From: Martinezella lusitana
GTDB lineage: Bacteria > Pseudomonadota > Alphaproteobacteria > Rhizobiales > Rhizobiaceae
NCBI RefSeq assembly: GCF_900094565.1
Contig: NZ_FMAF01000013.1
Location: 92,005-156,004 of the forward strand
Direction of reading: 5' to 3'
Length of the DNA stretch: 64,000 nt
Shown: positions 17,434-25,245 of the stretch, piece after piece
Numbering within the stretch: position 1 is the first letter of the stretch
Layout of the letters: every line of letters begins with the position of its first letter
Notes under the pieces: model-generated
What the model was told of the DNA's origin: nothing
Seen by the model: only the letters and a program-made list of their open reading frames with translations
Databases searched by the model: none
Program-made: the position numbers and the translations under genes

Positions 17434-18087
17434 ATGCTGTCACATGAGCAGATATGGGGTGCGATAGACAGGCTCGCCGAGCGATATGCCTTGACGCCCT
17501 CCGGTCTGGCACGCCGAGCGGGGCTCGATGCTACGTCCTTCAACAAGTCGAAGCGGTTGAGCCAGGACGGGCGCCTGCGCTGGCCATCGACGGAATCGAT
17601 CGCCAAGGTGCTGGATGCGACAGGCGCGAGCCTCGAGCAATTTCTGGGTTTCCTGCGGAGTGGCGAGATGTCCGCCCAGGGAATTTCACCAGCCGGCAGC
17701 TCCATTCCGCTTATCGGTTTTGCCCAGGCAGGCGCCGGCGGTTTCTTCGATGACGGCGGCTTCCCGGCGGGCCAGGGCTGGGATATGGTGGAATTTCCCG
17801 CCGCGACCGGGCATGAGGCCGGCGTCTATGCGCTGGAGATACAGGGTGAAAGCATGCTGCCGCTTTACCGCGACGGCGACATTCTGATCGTCGAACCAGG
17901 GGCTCAGATCCGGCGAAACGACCGTGTCGTGGTCAAGACCCGCGACGGCGAAGTCATGGCCAAGGTCTTGCTGCGGCAGAGTGCACGCTCGATCGAGTTG
18001 ATGTCGCTCAACCCCGAGCACCCCAACCGCAGCTTCGATCTGGCGGATGTGGAATGGATCGCCCGGATCATATGGGCAAGCCAATAG
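17434..18087 (+). CDS. S24/LexA-like HTH repressor
   Basis: 217 aa. N-terminal HTH (LTPSGLARRAGLDATSFNKSKR) and C-terminal S24 peptidase fold. The catalytic serine is in GESMLPLYRDGDI (about 139) and the lysine in EVMAKVLL (about 175). An Ala-Gly bond in AQAGAGG (about 98) is positioned like a self-cleavage site. Such proteins act as DNA-damage-responsive or housekeeping repressors; this one is chromosomal and its targets are not evident. The ribosome-binding site is weak. Confidence 0.87.
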   Translation: MLSHEQIWGAIDRLAERYALTPSGLARRAGLDATSFNKSKRLSQDGRLRWPSTESIAKVLDATGASLEQFLGFLRSGEMSAQGISPAGSSIPLIGFAQAGAGGFFDDGGFPAGQGWDMVEFPAATGHEAGVYALEIQGESMLPLYRDGDILIVEPGAQIRRNDRVVVKTRDGEVMAKVLLRQSARSIELMSLNPEHPNRSFDLADVEWIARIIWASQ

Positions 18088-18102
18088 GAAAGTTTTCTCG
18101 GT

Positions 18103-19248
18103 ATGCGTCGTAATATTTTGCTTGGAGGTGTGGCGGGCGCGGTGGTCGGTTCGTGGTTGACGCTGATCGTGGTCCAGCTGGGAGAGCATGGCTTTTCTCT
18201 GCCCCACCGAGGCGCTAGCGGCGCGGTGACGGAAAATCGGCCGGCGACAGCGCCGGCGGAAACCGCCAAGGCCGATCTCACGCCTGCGAAGAATAATGAT
18301 GCGCCAAAGCCCATCGATACAGCTAAGCAGGACGATACGACCTCCAATAAAACGCAGCCGGAAGATCAGACCGGGGCGCCGCCCGCCAAGCCGGCCGTGG
18401 AGATAGCGCCTGGCAGCGATGTAAGTAAGGCTGCGGAAGACAACGCAGCCACTGCTCAGCCGGCAGTGGCGCAAGAGAGCAAGGCCCTTCCCGCCACAGC
18501 GCAGTCGACCAATGTTTCGGCAAAGCCGAATGAGGCGCCGCCGGCACGGTTCTTGAAAAACACGGACACGCCCTCGGACCAGACTTCAGGGCCAACCGAA
18601 GTCGCGGCGGACAAGGCCAGCGCCGCATCGACATCGCCGGATCCTGCGCCTGCCGACCAGGCTAAAGTAGATCCGACGCCGGACAACCGGATGCCGGCCG
18701 ATCAGATCGACAGGCAGATGGCTGCATCCGAACATCAGACCCTTCCGCCCCGGCCTCAGTCGGAGCAGGCTTCGCTCGGTGATGCGCAGAAACCTGAGGA
18801 GCAGATAAAGCCCATCGAGCTTGTCCGACCCTTCGCGGATCAGGCGGGTGTGCTGACCATTGCGGGCAGGAGCGTGCAGCTCACCGGCATCATCCCAACC
18901 GATGTCGATCGGATGTGCACCGGCCCGAGCGGCAAAAGCTGGCCTTGCGGACTGGCTGCCCGCACCGCATTCCGCATGTATTTGCGCGGACGCACCATCG
19001 ACTGCGACCTGCCGAGCGCGACCTGGCAGGGCACGGTGAAAGGTGCCTGCCGCTATGTTCGCGTCGATCTCAGCGCCTGGCTCGTGCGTTTCGGCTGGGC
19101 CGAGCCGGAACCCGGATCGCCGCTGGCGCCGCTTGTCGACGAAGCAAAGCAGAAGCAGCGCGGCATCTATGGTGACGACCCACGAAAGACTGGAAAATCG
19201 ACCCTTGGGCCTGCTTTGCCCAAGGAAGATCCGCTCAATCCGATCTGA
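18103..19248 (+). CDS. Membrane-anchored thermonuclease-fold protein
   Basis: 381 aa. One N-terminal TM segment (LGGVAGAVVGSWLTLIVVQLG) is followed by about 200 residues of low-complexity Ala/Pro/Asp/Lys/Gln linker and a C-terminal staphylococcal-nuclease-like (OB) domain (about 240-350; AGRSVQLTGIIPTDVDRMC, CRYVRVDLSAWLVRFGWAEP). The catalytic Arg/Glu pattern is not plainly conserved, so it may bind rather than cut. It would sit in the periplasm. It starts 15 bases after the S24 gene. Confidence 0.8.
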   Translation: MRRNILLGGVAGAVVGSWLTLIVVQLGEHGFSLPHRGASGAVTENRPATAPAETAKADLTPAKNNDAPKPIDTAKQDDTTSNKTQPEDQTGAPPAKPAVEIAPGSDVSKAAEDNAATAQPAVAQESKALPATAQSTNVSAKPNEAPPARFLKNTDTPSDQTSGPTEVAADKASAASTSPDPAPADQAKVDPTPDNRMPADQIDRQMAASEHQTLPPRPQSEQASLGDAQKPEEQIKPIELVRPFADQAGVLTIAGRSVQLTGIIPTDVDRMCTGPSGKSWPCGLAARTAFRMYLRGRTIDCDLPSATWQGTVKGACRYVRVDLSAWLVRFGWAEPEPGSPLAPLVDEAKQKQRGIYGDDPRKTGKSTLGPALPKEDPLNPI

Positions 19249-19326
19249 CGCCTTGCTTCCGCCACCAGCTTTTGCCATGAGACGCGCGACTTTTCAGTCT
19301 GCCAAATTCGAAGGACTTCGCCTGTC

Positions 19327-19740
19327 ATGAACAAGCCGCTTTCCGCTCACGAGGCCCTCATCTACGTCATGGTACTGGCCTCGGCCGTCGATCGAACGAT
19401 GAACGACCGGGAACTCAGCCGGATTGGAGAACTCATCCACGCCCTGCCGGTTTTCAAGGGTTTTGACGACGAGACGCTGATCTCGGTCTCCCGCGATTGC
19501 GCCAAGCTTCTGGCGAACAATGAGGGGCTCGATATCGTACTTGAAACCGTGCGCGACACCTTGCCGGCCCGGCTCTACGACACGGCGTATGCGCTCGCCG
19601 TGGAAGTCGCGTCGGCCGATCTGTCGGTCAAGGCGGAGGAATTGCGCCTTCTCAGCCTGCTTCGCGACCGCCTGGGCCTCGACAAGCTCACCTGCGCGGC
19701 CATCGAGCGCAGCGCGATTGCCCGCTACCGCAAGGCCTGA
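19327..19740 (+). CDS. TerB-like tellurite-resistance family protein
   Basis: 137 aa, all-helical, with the TerB/COG3793 features ALIYVMVLASAVDRTMNDRELSRIGELI near the N-terminus and a second acidic repeat (ALAVEVASADLSVKAEELRLLSLL). These proteins bind divalent metal through paired acidic helices; involvement in tellurite resistance is not implied by a lone gene. It is convergent with the solute-binding gene and ends one base before it. Confidence 0.83.
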   Translation: MNKPLSAHEALIYVMVLASAVDRTMNDRELSRIGELIHALPVFKGFDDETLISVSRDCAKLLANNEGLDIVLETVRDTLPARLYDTAYALAVEVASADLSVKAEELRLLSLLRDRLGLDKLTCAAIERSAIARYRKA

Positions 19741-20616
19741 TCAATAGAGCCCGTAAGGGAAATAACGCAGATAGATTTCCTGCAGCCTGCCATCGCGGGA
19801 CAGAGTGGCGAGGGAATGATTGATCGCCGCCGTCAGATCGGCGTCCTGCTGACGCAGCATGATGGTCATGCCTTCGCCGAGGAACTGCTGGGAGAGATAG
19901 GGACCGTCGAAAAGGGCGCAGCATTTTTCCGCCGCCGGCGACGATACCCAGAAGGACAGTTGCAAGCCGTCGGCAAAGACGGCATCGATCTTGCCGTCCT
20001 TGACGGCCGCCAGAAGAGCCGCCTTGTCGTCAAACGGCACCGGCTTGATCGCCGGGAAGAAAGCCGCCATCATAGCCTCGTGCATCGTCCCCTTGACCAC
20101 GCCGACGGGGTGTCCGGCAAGCGATGCGGCCGTCGTGCCGCTGATCGGAGCCTTGAGGTTGCGGACGAAACGAGCCGGCAACGTCAGGAAGGGGCGTGAA
20201 AAGGCGAAGGTCTTGCGCAGCTCCGGGGTCACGGCGACGCCGGCAATCACCGCATCGCCCTGCGAAGCCGTGAGCGCCCCCTGCAATTCGTTGAACGGTA
20301 ACGCCTGGATCTGGCATTTGTCCGATATGCCGAGTTCGTCGCAGATCTTGCGGGCGAGCTCGACATGAAAGCCTGCGAGCTTGCCGTTCTGATCGACGAA
20401 ATTGAAGGGCGGGAAATCGATCGAGGTCAGAAACCTCAATCTCACCAAAGAAGACAGATCAGGTTTCGGCAGTCGCTCGCGCGCATCGAACAGGATCGGC
20501 AGGCTCGGCGGCTTGGCTTCCTGGGCGGCAAGCGGCAAGGCGCACGACATGGCGATCAGCGCCGCGCGCGCCAGAAGCTTCGTTGCGGAGGTTGGCGACG
20601 AAAGGCAAACACGCAT
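19741..20616 (-). CDS. Amino-acid-type periplasmic solute-binding protein
   Basis: 291 aa from the ATG at 20616. The signal peptide (LLARAALIAMSCALPLAAQ) is followed by a bacterial SBP family 3 fold: RFLTSIDFPPFNFVDQNGKLAGFHVEL, DAVIAGVAVTPELRKTFAFSRPF and the hinge region GVVKGTMHEAMMAAF. A polar-amino-acid or related ligand is expected. No permease or ATPase gene is adjacent, so it is either an orphan binding protein or a sensor for a remote transporter. Confidence 0.85.
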   Translation of the reverse strand: MRVCLSSPTSATKLLARAALIAMSCALPLAAQEAKPPSLPILFDARERLPKPDLSSLVRLRFLTSIDFPPFNFVDQNGKLAGFHVELARKICDELGISDKCQIQALPFNELQGALTASQGDAVIAGVAVTPELRKTFAFSRPFLTLPARFVRNLKAPISGTTAASLAGHPVGVVKGTMHEAMMAAFFPAIKPVPFDDKAALLAAVKDGKIDAVFADGLQLSFWVSSPAAEKCCALFDGPYLSQQFLGEGMTIMLRQQDADLTAAINHSLATLSRDGRLQEIYLRYFPYGLY

Positions 20617-21044
20617 GGTGATGATCCAGCCTCCGGTCGTGTGTATCGATCCCTGATTCACCAACCGATGTAGCAGAGTCATGCCGCAGGGGGAATATCG
20701 CGCCAAGGAATGATGGCGGCAGCGTCCGCAAGATGAATGGCGGACGCGTGCCGCACCGGTCGGTTGCGAGATTTTGAACAAGCACAAAATTGCCGTGGGA
20801 ATTCGGCCGCATAAGTGCCCTCGTTAGCGGTCGATTAAGCTCTATTGATTGTACTCGCGGCATCGACGACGTCGGCCCGGCAGCCGATCGCATGATGCAA
20901 GTCGTCCGAGCCTTCTTCGCAAGGTATCCCGCAAATTCGGCTTCATCCGCACATATCAGGCGGCGCGATCCTCACCGTCCTTCCAAGACGAGCGGACCCT
21001 TGCGCATTCTCCTCGATAAGGGCGCGGCACCCAAATGGACCATC
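20617..21044. other. Divergent intergenic region, no gene supported
   Basis: 428 bases between the solute-binding gene and the chemoreceptor. The receptor frame stays open back to 20790, but the extra 85 codons (for example RRRDPHRPSKTSGP) look non-coding and precede the true TM start. The region presumably holds the two divergent promoters; no clear repeat was seen. Confidence 0.5.
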
Positions 21045-23057
21045 ATGTTCAGGAACCTGAAAATCAAAACCAAGATGCTTGCCGTGATCCTTTTTCTCGG
21101 CCTCATCTCCTTCGCCGGCCTGCTGTATATCGCCGGCGAGTCCCGCAAGGCGGACCAGGCCTACAAGGCCTTCCTCGATCGGGAAGCCATTGCGGCGACG
21201 GAAGGGGCGCGCTCGAATTCCGCCGCACTGGCCGGGGTACTGCAGGCAAGCCTGATGCTGAATTTCGATCCCGGCAGCGATGCCGTCAAGACGGCGGCGA
21301 CGGCGGGCAGCAGCTATTTCAGCGAGGCGAAGGATAGGCTGAAGCATGCCGAGAGCCTTGTCCCCGCCCGGAAGCAGCCCATCGACGCGATCCTCGCCGG
21401 ACTGGATGACTTGCAAACGCTCACGAACAAGGCGATCGAGCAGCGCAAGAATGGCGACGCCAAAGGCGCCGAGGCGGGCATGGCCGTGGTCAACGACAAA
21501 CTGCTCAAGCTCATGGTGCAGATGCAAGCCAATGGCGATGCGCTGGCAAACCGAATGAACAGCGGCGGCGATGCCTTGTCGGCGGAGGTCAACAGTGCCA
21601 TCGATTATACGCTCGGCACCCTTGGTGCCGTGACACTTCTCTCCCTGATCTTCGGCATGTATGTCGCGCAGAAAAGCATTGCTGCGCCGCTGATGCATCT
21701 GCATCACCGCATGACGACGCTCGCCGGCGGCGATACGGCAAGCGAAATCGAAGGCCACGACCGTCGCGACGAGATCGGCCAGATGGCATCAGCCGTCGTC
21801 GTGTTCCGCGACCACGCGATAGAACGCGCGCGGCTCGCGGCGCAGGCCGAAGCCGACCGGACGCTCAGCGACAGCGAACGCGCTCAACGCGAGGTTCGGC
21901 AGGCTGCCGAGGCAGCGCATCTGCAGCAGGCCGTTCAAGCGGTCGGCGATGGCTTGAAGCGTCTTGCGGAAGGCGATCTCATGACGCGCATCGACACCCA
22001 ATTCGTCGAACATCTCGATCAGCTCCGGCAGGACTTCAACAACGCGCTCCTCAAGCTCGACGGGGCAATGCACGCGGTCGGCGCCAATGCCAGCGCCATC
22101 AACGCCGGTGCCAACGAAGTCCGTGGCGCAGCCGACGAGCTTTCAAGGCGCACGGAACAACAGGCGGCATCGGTCGAGGAAACCGCCGCCGCGCTGGAAC
22201 AGATCACCACGACGGTCAAGGACGCCGCCAGGCGTATGCAGGAAGCAAGTCAACTCGTCGTCCATACGCGCGCAGGCGCGGAGCGGTCCGGCGAGGTCGT
22301 TCGCAATGCCGTAGAAGCCATGCAGCAGATCGAAAAATCCTCCGGGGAGATCAGCAACATCATCGGCGTCATCGACGAGATCGCCTTCCAGACCAATCTG
22401 CTGGCGCTGAACGCCGGCGTCGAAGCCGCCCGCGCCGGCGAGGCCGGCAAGGGCTTTGCCGTCGTCGCCCAGGAAGTGCGCGAGCTGGCGCAACGGTCCG
22501 CCAATGCCGCCAAGGAGATCAAGACGCTCATCGCCACCTCCGAAACGCATGTCCGGACCGGCGTCGGCCTGGTCAACGAAACCGGCAAGGCACTCGACGC
22601 CATCGTCTCGGACGTGCAGGAAATCAACCGGCATGTACACGCGATCGCCGAAGCCTCGCGCGAGCAGTCGGCCGGCCTGCAGGAGATCAATACCGCCGTC
22701 AACGCCATGGATCACGGCACCCAGCAGAACGCCGCCATGGTGGAGGAAAGCACGGCTGCGAGCCACAGTCTGGCGACCGAGGCCGCCTCTCTGGCGGCAC
22801 TCATCGGCCAGTTCCGCACGAGCGGAGGCGAGGCTGCACATGTACGTGCGGCGCCTGCCGCAACCAATGCGCCGCGGCCCACTGCGCGACCCCTGCCACG
22901 ACCTGCGCCAGCTCCCGTCATCCGGGCTGTCGACGGCGTGAAGGCACGTCCGGCGCCCTCGCCGGCGCGCGCGCTCGGCCAGAAATTGCTGAGTGCGTTC
23001 AGTGGCAATCAGCCACCGGCCACGACGAGCAAGGACGCGGACTGGACGGAATTCTGA
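21045..23057 (+). CDS. Methyl-accepting chemotaxis protein
   Basis: 670 aa from the ATG at 21045 (MFRNLKIKTKM). Order: TM1 (about 10-30), a helical periplasmic ligand domain, TM2 (about 187-208), a HAMP domain with a second HAMP-like segment (GLKRLAEGDLMTRIDTQF), then the signalling hairpin with the highly conserved tip EIAFQTNLLALNAGVEAAR. The C-terminus ends in the WxxF-type pentapeptide DWTEF, the tether for CheR/CheB adaptation enzymes. It signals ligand occupancy to CheA. The ligand is unknown. Confidence 0.93.
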   Translation: MFRNLKIKTKMLAVILFLGLISFAGLLYIAGESRKADQAYKAFLDREAIAATEGARSNSAALAGVLQASLMLNFDPGSDAVKTAATAGSSYFSEAKDRLKHAESLVPARKQPIDAILAGLDDLQTLTNKAIEQRKNGDAKGAEAGMAVVNDKLLKLMVQMQANGDALANRMNSGGDALSAEVNSAIDYTLGTLGAVTLLSLIFGMYVAQKSIAAPLMHLHHRMTTLAGGDTASEIEGHDRRDEIGQMASAVVVFRDHAIERARLAAQAEADRTLSDSERAQREVRQAAEAAHLQQAVQAVGDGLKRLAEGDLMTRIDTQFVEHLDQLRQDFNNALLKLDGAMHAVGANASAINAGANEVRGAADELSRRTEQQAASVEETAAALEQITTTVKDAARRMQEASQLVVHTRAGAERSGEVVRNAVEAMQQIEKSSGEISNIIGVIDEIAFQTNLLALNAGVEAARAGEAGKGFAVVAQEVRELAQRSANAAKEIKTLIATSETHVRTGVGLVNETGKALDAIVSDVQEINRHVHAIAEASREQSAGLQEINTAVNAMDHGTQQNAAMVEESTAASHSLATEAASLAALIGQFRTSGGEAAHVRAAPAATNAPRPTARPLPRPAPAPVIRAVDGVKARPAPSPARALGQKLLSAFSGNQPPATTSKDADWTEF

Positions 23058-23094
23058 GAACGCCGCGATCGTAAACCATTTGGCGAATAGACTG

Positions 23095-23128
23095 CAGGCG
23101 GCACGTCTTAACGAATGCCGCCTGTTTC
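23095..23128 (+). terminator. Terminator of the chemoreceptor gene
   Basis: Nine-base arms CAGGCGGCA and TGCCGCCTG enclose a 12-base loop and are followed by TTTC, 38 bases past the receptor stop. It may also end the convergent acyltransferase transcript. Confidence 0.65.
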
Positions 23129-23141
23129 GACACGTCAATGC

Positions 23142-23729
23142 CTATCGGTTTGTCAATCTCTTCGAAGAAAGAAGCTGCTCGATATTTTCGGCAGTGGAGT
23201 TGTCTTTCTGTCCGCGCCATTTCAGCAATCTGGCGGGCGCACCGACATAGATGCCGTATGGCTCGGTCTTCCCCTTGACGACGGCATTCGCGCCGATGAC
23301 GCATCCCCTAGCGATATGGGAGCCGCCCAGGATCTTCGCTCCCGCGCCGATCCAGACATCATCTTCGATGACGACAGGCTTCCTCGTGAGACCCTGCTGG
23401 CGGATGGGCTGGGTGAGATCATCGAAATTGTGATCGAAGGATACGACCATGGCATGGGCGGCGATCCGCACATCGTTGCCGATCGAAATCCCGCCACTGC
23501 CCAACAGAATTGTGTACTCGTTGAAGGAGACGTGATTGCCGATATCGATGCTGCCTTTTTGCGCATCGATGACGACGCCCTTGCGGAAATGCCCCTTTGC
23601 GCCGATGCGAACACTGCCGCGCTTCCAGATGATCGTCGTTCCCAGCGGAATTTTCGTGCTGCGCGATATCGTGAGCACGCCACGCACAAAGATCGCCTTC
23701 AATCTGTAGAACCATGCAATGCCGCGCAT
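23142..23729 (-). CDS. Left-handed beta-helix acyltransferase
   Basis: 195 aa from the ATG at 23729, which has AAAGGAG upstream; the longer frame to 23864 lacks one. Hexapeptide repeats are seen throughout (SIDIGNHVSFNEYTILLG, ISIGNDVRIAAHAMVVS, VVIEDDVWIGAGAKILGG, HIARGCVIGANAVVKG), with the SFDHNFDD acceptor-site histidine and a terminal YVGAPARLL. This is the LacA/WcaF/NodL-type O-acetyltransferase family; in rhizobia it most often modifies surface polysaccharide. No polysaccharide genes are adjacent. Confidence 0.88.
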   Translation of the reverse strand: MRGIAWFYRLKAIFVRGVLTISRSTKIPLGTTIIWKRGSVRIGAKGHFRKGVVIDAQKGSIDIGNHVSFNEYTILLGSGGISIGNDVRIAAHAMVVSFDHNFDDLTQPIRQQGLTRKPVVIEDDVWIGAGAKILGGSHIARGCVIGANAVVKGKTEPYGIYVGAPARLLKWRGQKDNSTAENIEQLLSSKRLTNR

Positions 23730-23851
23730 AAGGACGCTCCTTTCAAGGGGCACTCCTTTTGCCATTCTTGTCTGGCACCCACCTGAATGAGCCAGCATAT
23801 GGCGACGCGGAGGCGAGGCGGCAAGTGTTGCCGTTTTCTTGCATCCTTCAC

Positions 23852-24044
23852 CTACGCTCCGCAAGGCCTGTGATCAAGGCAACCGCGCCAAAGCCTGCGG
23901 CCGTTGCACAGACGGCAACCCAGCCACCAAAATCCCATGCGGTGCCGGCAAGCGCCGAGCCCAGCGTGCCGCCGAGAAAGAAGATGCCGACGAAGAGACC
24001 ATTGATGCGTCGAGCTGGCGAAGCCATGAGCGCCGATTGCGCAT
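23852..24044 (-). pseudogene. MFS transporter, C-terminal remnant
   Basis: On the minus strand this stretch reads as the last ~60 residues of a major facilitator transporter: SPARRINGLFVGIFFLGG, then TLGSALAGTAWDFGGW and a closing hydrophobic helix to a TGA at 23850-23855. No start or upstream membrane helices remain; reading backwards, homology is lost near 24,045, where a LysR remnant on the other strand begins. It is a broken gene. Confidence 0.7.
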
Positions 24045-24264
24045 GTCGCTGGTATCACGCGGTCTCGGTATCGGCGTCCTGACACCGGCGGCGCTATCGG
24101 AAAGCCGCTGGCGCGATGCCGTCGAGGTCATCGAGGCGCCGGATTTCAGCCCGAAAGTCGTCAACTGGCTGATGCATCGCCCGCAGGCCGGACGCCTCGC
24201 CCGCCCGATCGCAACCTTCGGCGAAGCGCTGAAGGTTGCGCTGAAAACAAGAGGCCGTTTTTGA
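24027..24264 (+). pseudogene. LysR regulator, C-terminal remnant
   Basis: The plus frame ending at 24264 encodes the end of a LysR substrate-binding domain (LVSRGLGIGVLTPAAL, then VVNWLMHRPQAGRLARPI). There is no HTH or N-terminal half. It abuts the truncated MFS gene, so one deletion removed the 5' parts of both members of a divergent regulator-transporter pair. Confidence 0.7.
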
Positions 24265-24275
24265 CAAGGGCAAGT

Positions 24276-24322
24276 TGGAGCGGGTGAAGGGAATCGAACC
24301 CTCGTATTCAGCTTGGGAAGCT
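24276..24322 (-). other. Prophage attachment site: 3' half of tRNA-Gly(CCC)
   Basis: The reverse complement gives the anticodon loop TTCCCAA, 3' anticodon arm AAGCTG, T arm GAGGGTTCGATTCCCTT and acceptor CACCCGCTCCA. That is the 3' half of a tRNA-Gly with a CCC anticodon. The 5' half is absent: the bases beyond 24322 do not supply a D arm or an acceptor strand GCGGGTG. This is the displaced copy left when a phage integrates at a tRNA 3' end, and it marks the left edge of the prophage. The intact tRNA and integrase should lie right of the window. Confidence 0.85.
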
Positions 24323-24351
24323 CGACTTGTTGTCGATGGTTCTAGCACTTA

Positions 24352-24412
24352 GATGTAAAACTCCGCCGTTTGCGCGCGAAAAAGCCCTTTAGTATCAATA
24401 CGGATGTAAAAC
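24352..24412. repeat. Direct repeats beside the attachment site
   Basis: GATGTAAAAC occurs at 24352-24361 and 24403-24412, 51 bases apart and 30-90 bases inside the prophage border. The spacing and position fit integrase arm-type or excisionase sites. The region 24,323-24,522 otherwise holds no gene. Confidence 0.4.
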
Positions 24413-24522
24413 CGATAATGTTTCAGTTCGGGCAAAATGTGTCGTCATAAGAAGGTTGACAGGCGGTTAATTTCCGGTCACAGAGCTGTTGACTTCCACA
24501 GAAGTGTTAAAGGCACTATCTT

Positions 24523-24711
24523 ATGAATGCCGCCGAGCTTAAGAAGCTTCTCACCAAAAATGGCTGCAAATTCGAGAACCATCGCGGCGGTAGCGGTCAC
24601 ATAACCGTCAGACGTGGGGAACGTATCAGCGTGATGCCCGTTCATGGGAGTAGTAAGGAACTGGGCAAAGGTCTCGTCGCTAAAATTCTAAAAGACCTAG
24701 GGATAAAATAA
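24523..24711 (+). CDS. hicA: HicA-type toxin
   Basis: A 62-aa double-stranded-RNA-binding-like fold protein of the HicA mRNA interferase family. It has the start NAAELKKLLTKNGCKF and the catalytic-His region RGGSGHITVRRG, then KELGKGLVAKILKDLGI. HicA cleaves mRNA when not bound by HicB. The stop overlaps the antitoxin start by one base. It is the first gene inside the prophage border. Confidence 0.9.
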   Translation: MNAAELKKLLTKNGCKFENHRGGSGHITVRRGERISVMPVHGSSKELGKGLVAKILKDLGIK

Positions 24712-25163
24712 TGGGCAGGTATTATGAACTCACGATCGCAATGGATGAGGCTGAGGACGGCACTCATTCTTGGATGGTAACGGCACCAGCATTTCCGGAA
24801 GTCACCACCTTCGGAGATACGCAGCCAGAAGCTTGCCTTGAAGGTCTGAAGGCGATTGAGGAAGCGATCTCCGCTCGCATTGCGGCTGGAGAGGATCTTC
24901 CCCTGCCGCTTGATAGCTCCAATGGCATTGTTCGCTCCGTAGAGGTTCCGCTGCTAACCTATTTCAAATGCGCACTGTATATGATCTGCAGATTCAAGGA
25001 CGTTTCACGCGCAGATTTGGCGCGCCGTCTCGGCTGGCATCGAGAACAGGTGGATCGATTATTCAGGATCGACCACAAATCACAGATTGACCAAATTGAG
25101 GCGGCTTTCAAGGCTATAGATGTGTCTATTGGAGTAGACATCCCTCTTCCTCAAGCTGCATAA
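24711..25163 (+). CDS. hicB: HicB-type antitoxin with HTH
   Basis: 150 aa. The N-terminal HicB partial RNase H-like domain is visible (YYELTIAMDEAEDG, TAPAFPEVTTFGDT, CLEGLKAIEEAI). The C-terminal helix-turn-helix is ADLARRLGWHREQVDRLF, which would bind the hic promoter. It neutralises HicA. The start codon shares a base with the hicA stop, so the pair is one unit, closed by a terminator at 25175-25197. Confidence 0.9.
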   Translation: MGRYYELTIAMDEAEDGTHSWMVTAPAFPEVTTFGDTQPEACLEGLKAIEEAISARIAAGEDLPLPLDSSNGIVRSVEVPLLTYFKCALYMICRFKDVSRADLARRLGWHREQVDRLFRIDHKSQIDQIEAAFKAIDVSIGVDIPLPQAA

Positions 25164-25174
25164 TCGCCAATGAG

Positions 25175-25197
25175 AAAACCCCGCTAATGCGGGGTTT
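25175..25197 (+). terminator. Terminator of hicAB
   Basis: Arms AACCCCGC and GCGGGGTT around a TAAT loop, 12 bases after the hicB stop. The short T tail makes it moderate in strength. The hairpin could also act on the convergent ATPase transcript. Confidence 0.7.
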
Positions 25198-25245
25198 CGC
25201 CTTTCAGTGTGGCTGGTCATCCATCAATACCTGTTTAATGGATAT

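Noticed and set aside
22143..23138. A 331-codon minus-strand frame opposite the chemoreceptor signalling domain.
   Set aside because: It is a shadow caused by the regular coding pattern of the receptor coiled coil.
24276..24350. A complete tRNA-Gly gene at the prophage border.
   Set aside because: The 3' half is perfect, but the bases beyond 24322 give no D arm and no acceptor strand to pair with CACCCGC, and the 5' anticodon stem is mismatched. It is a displaced fragment.
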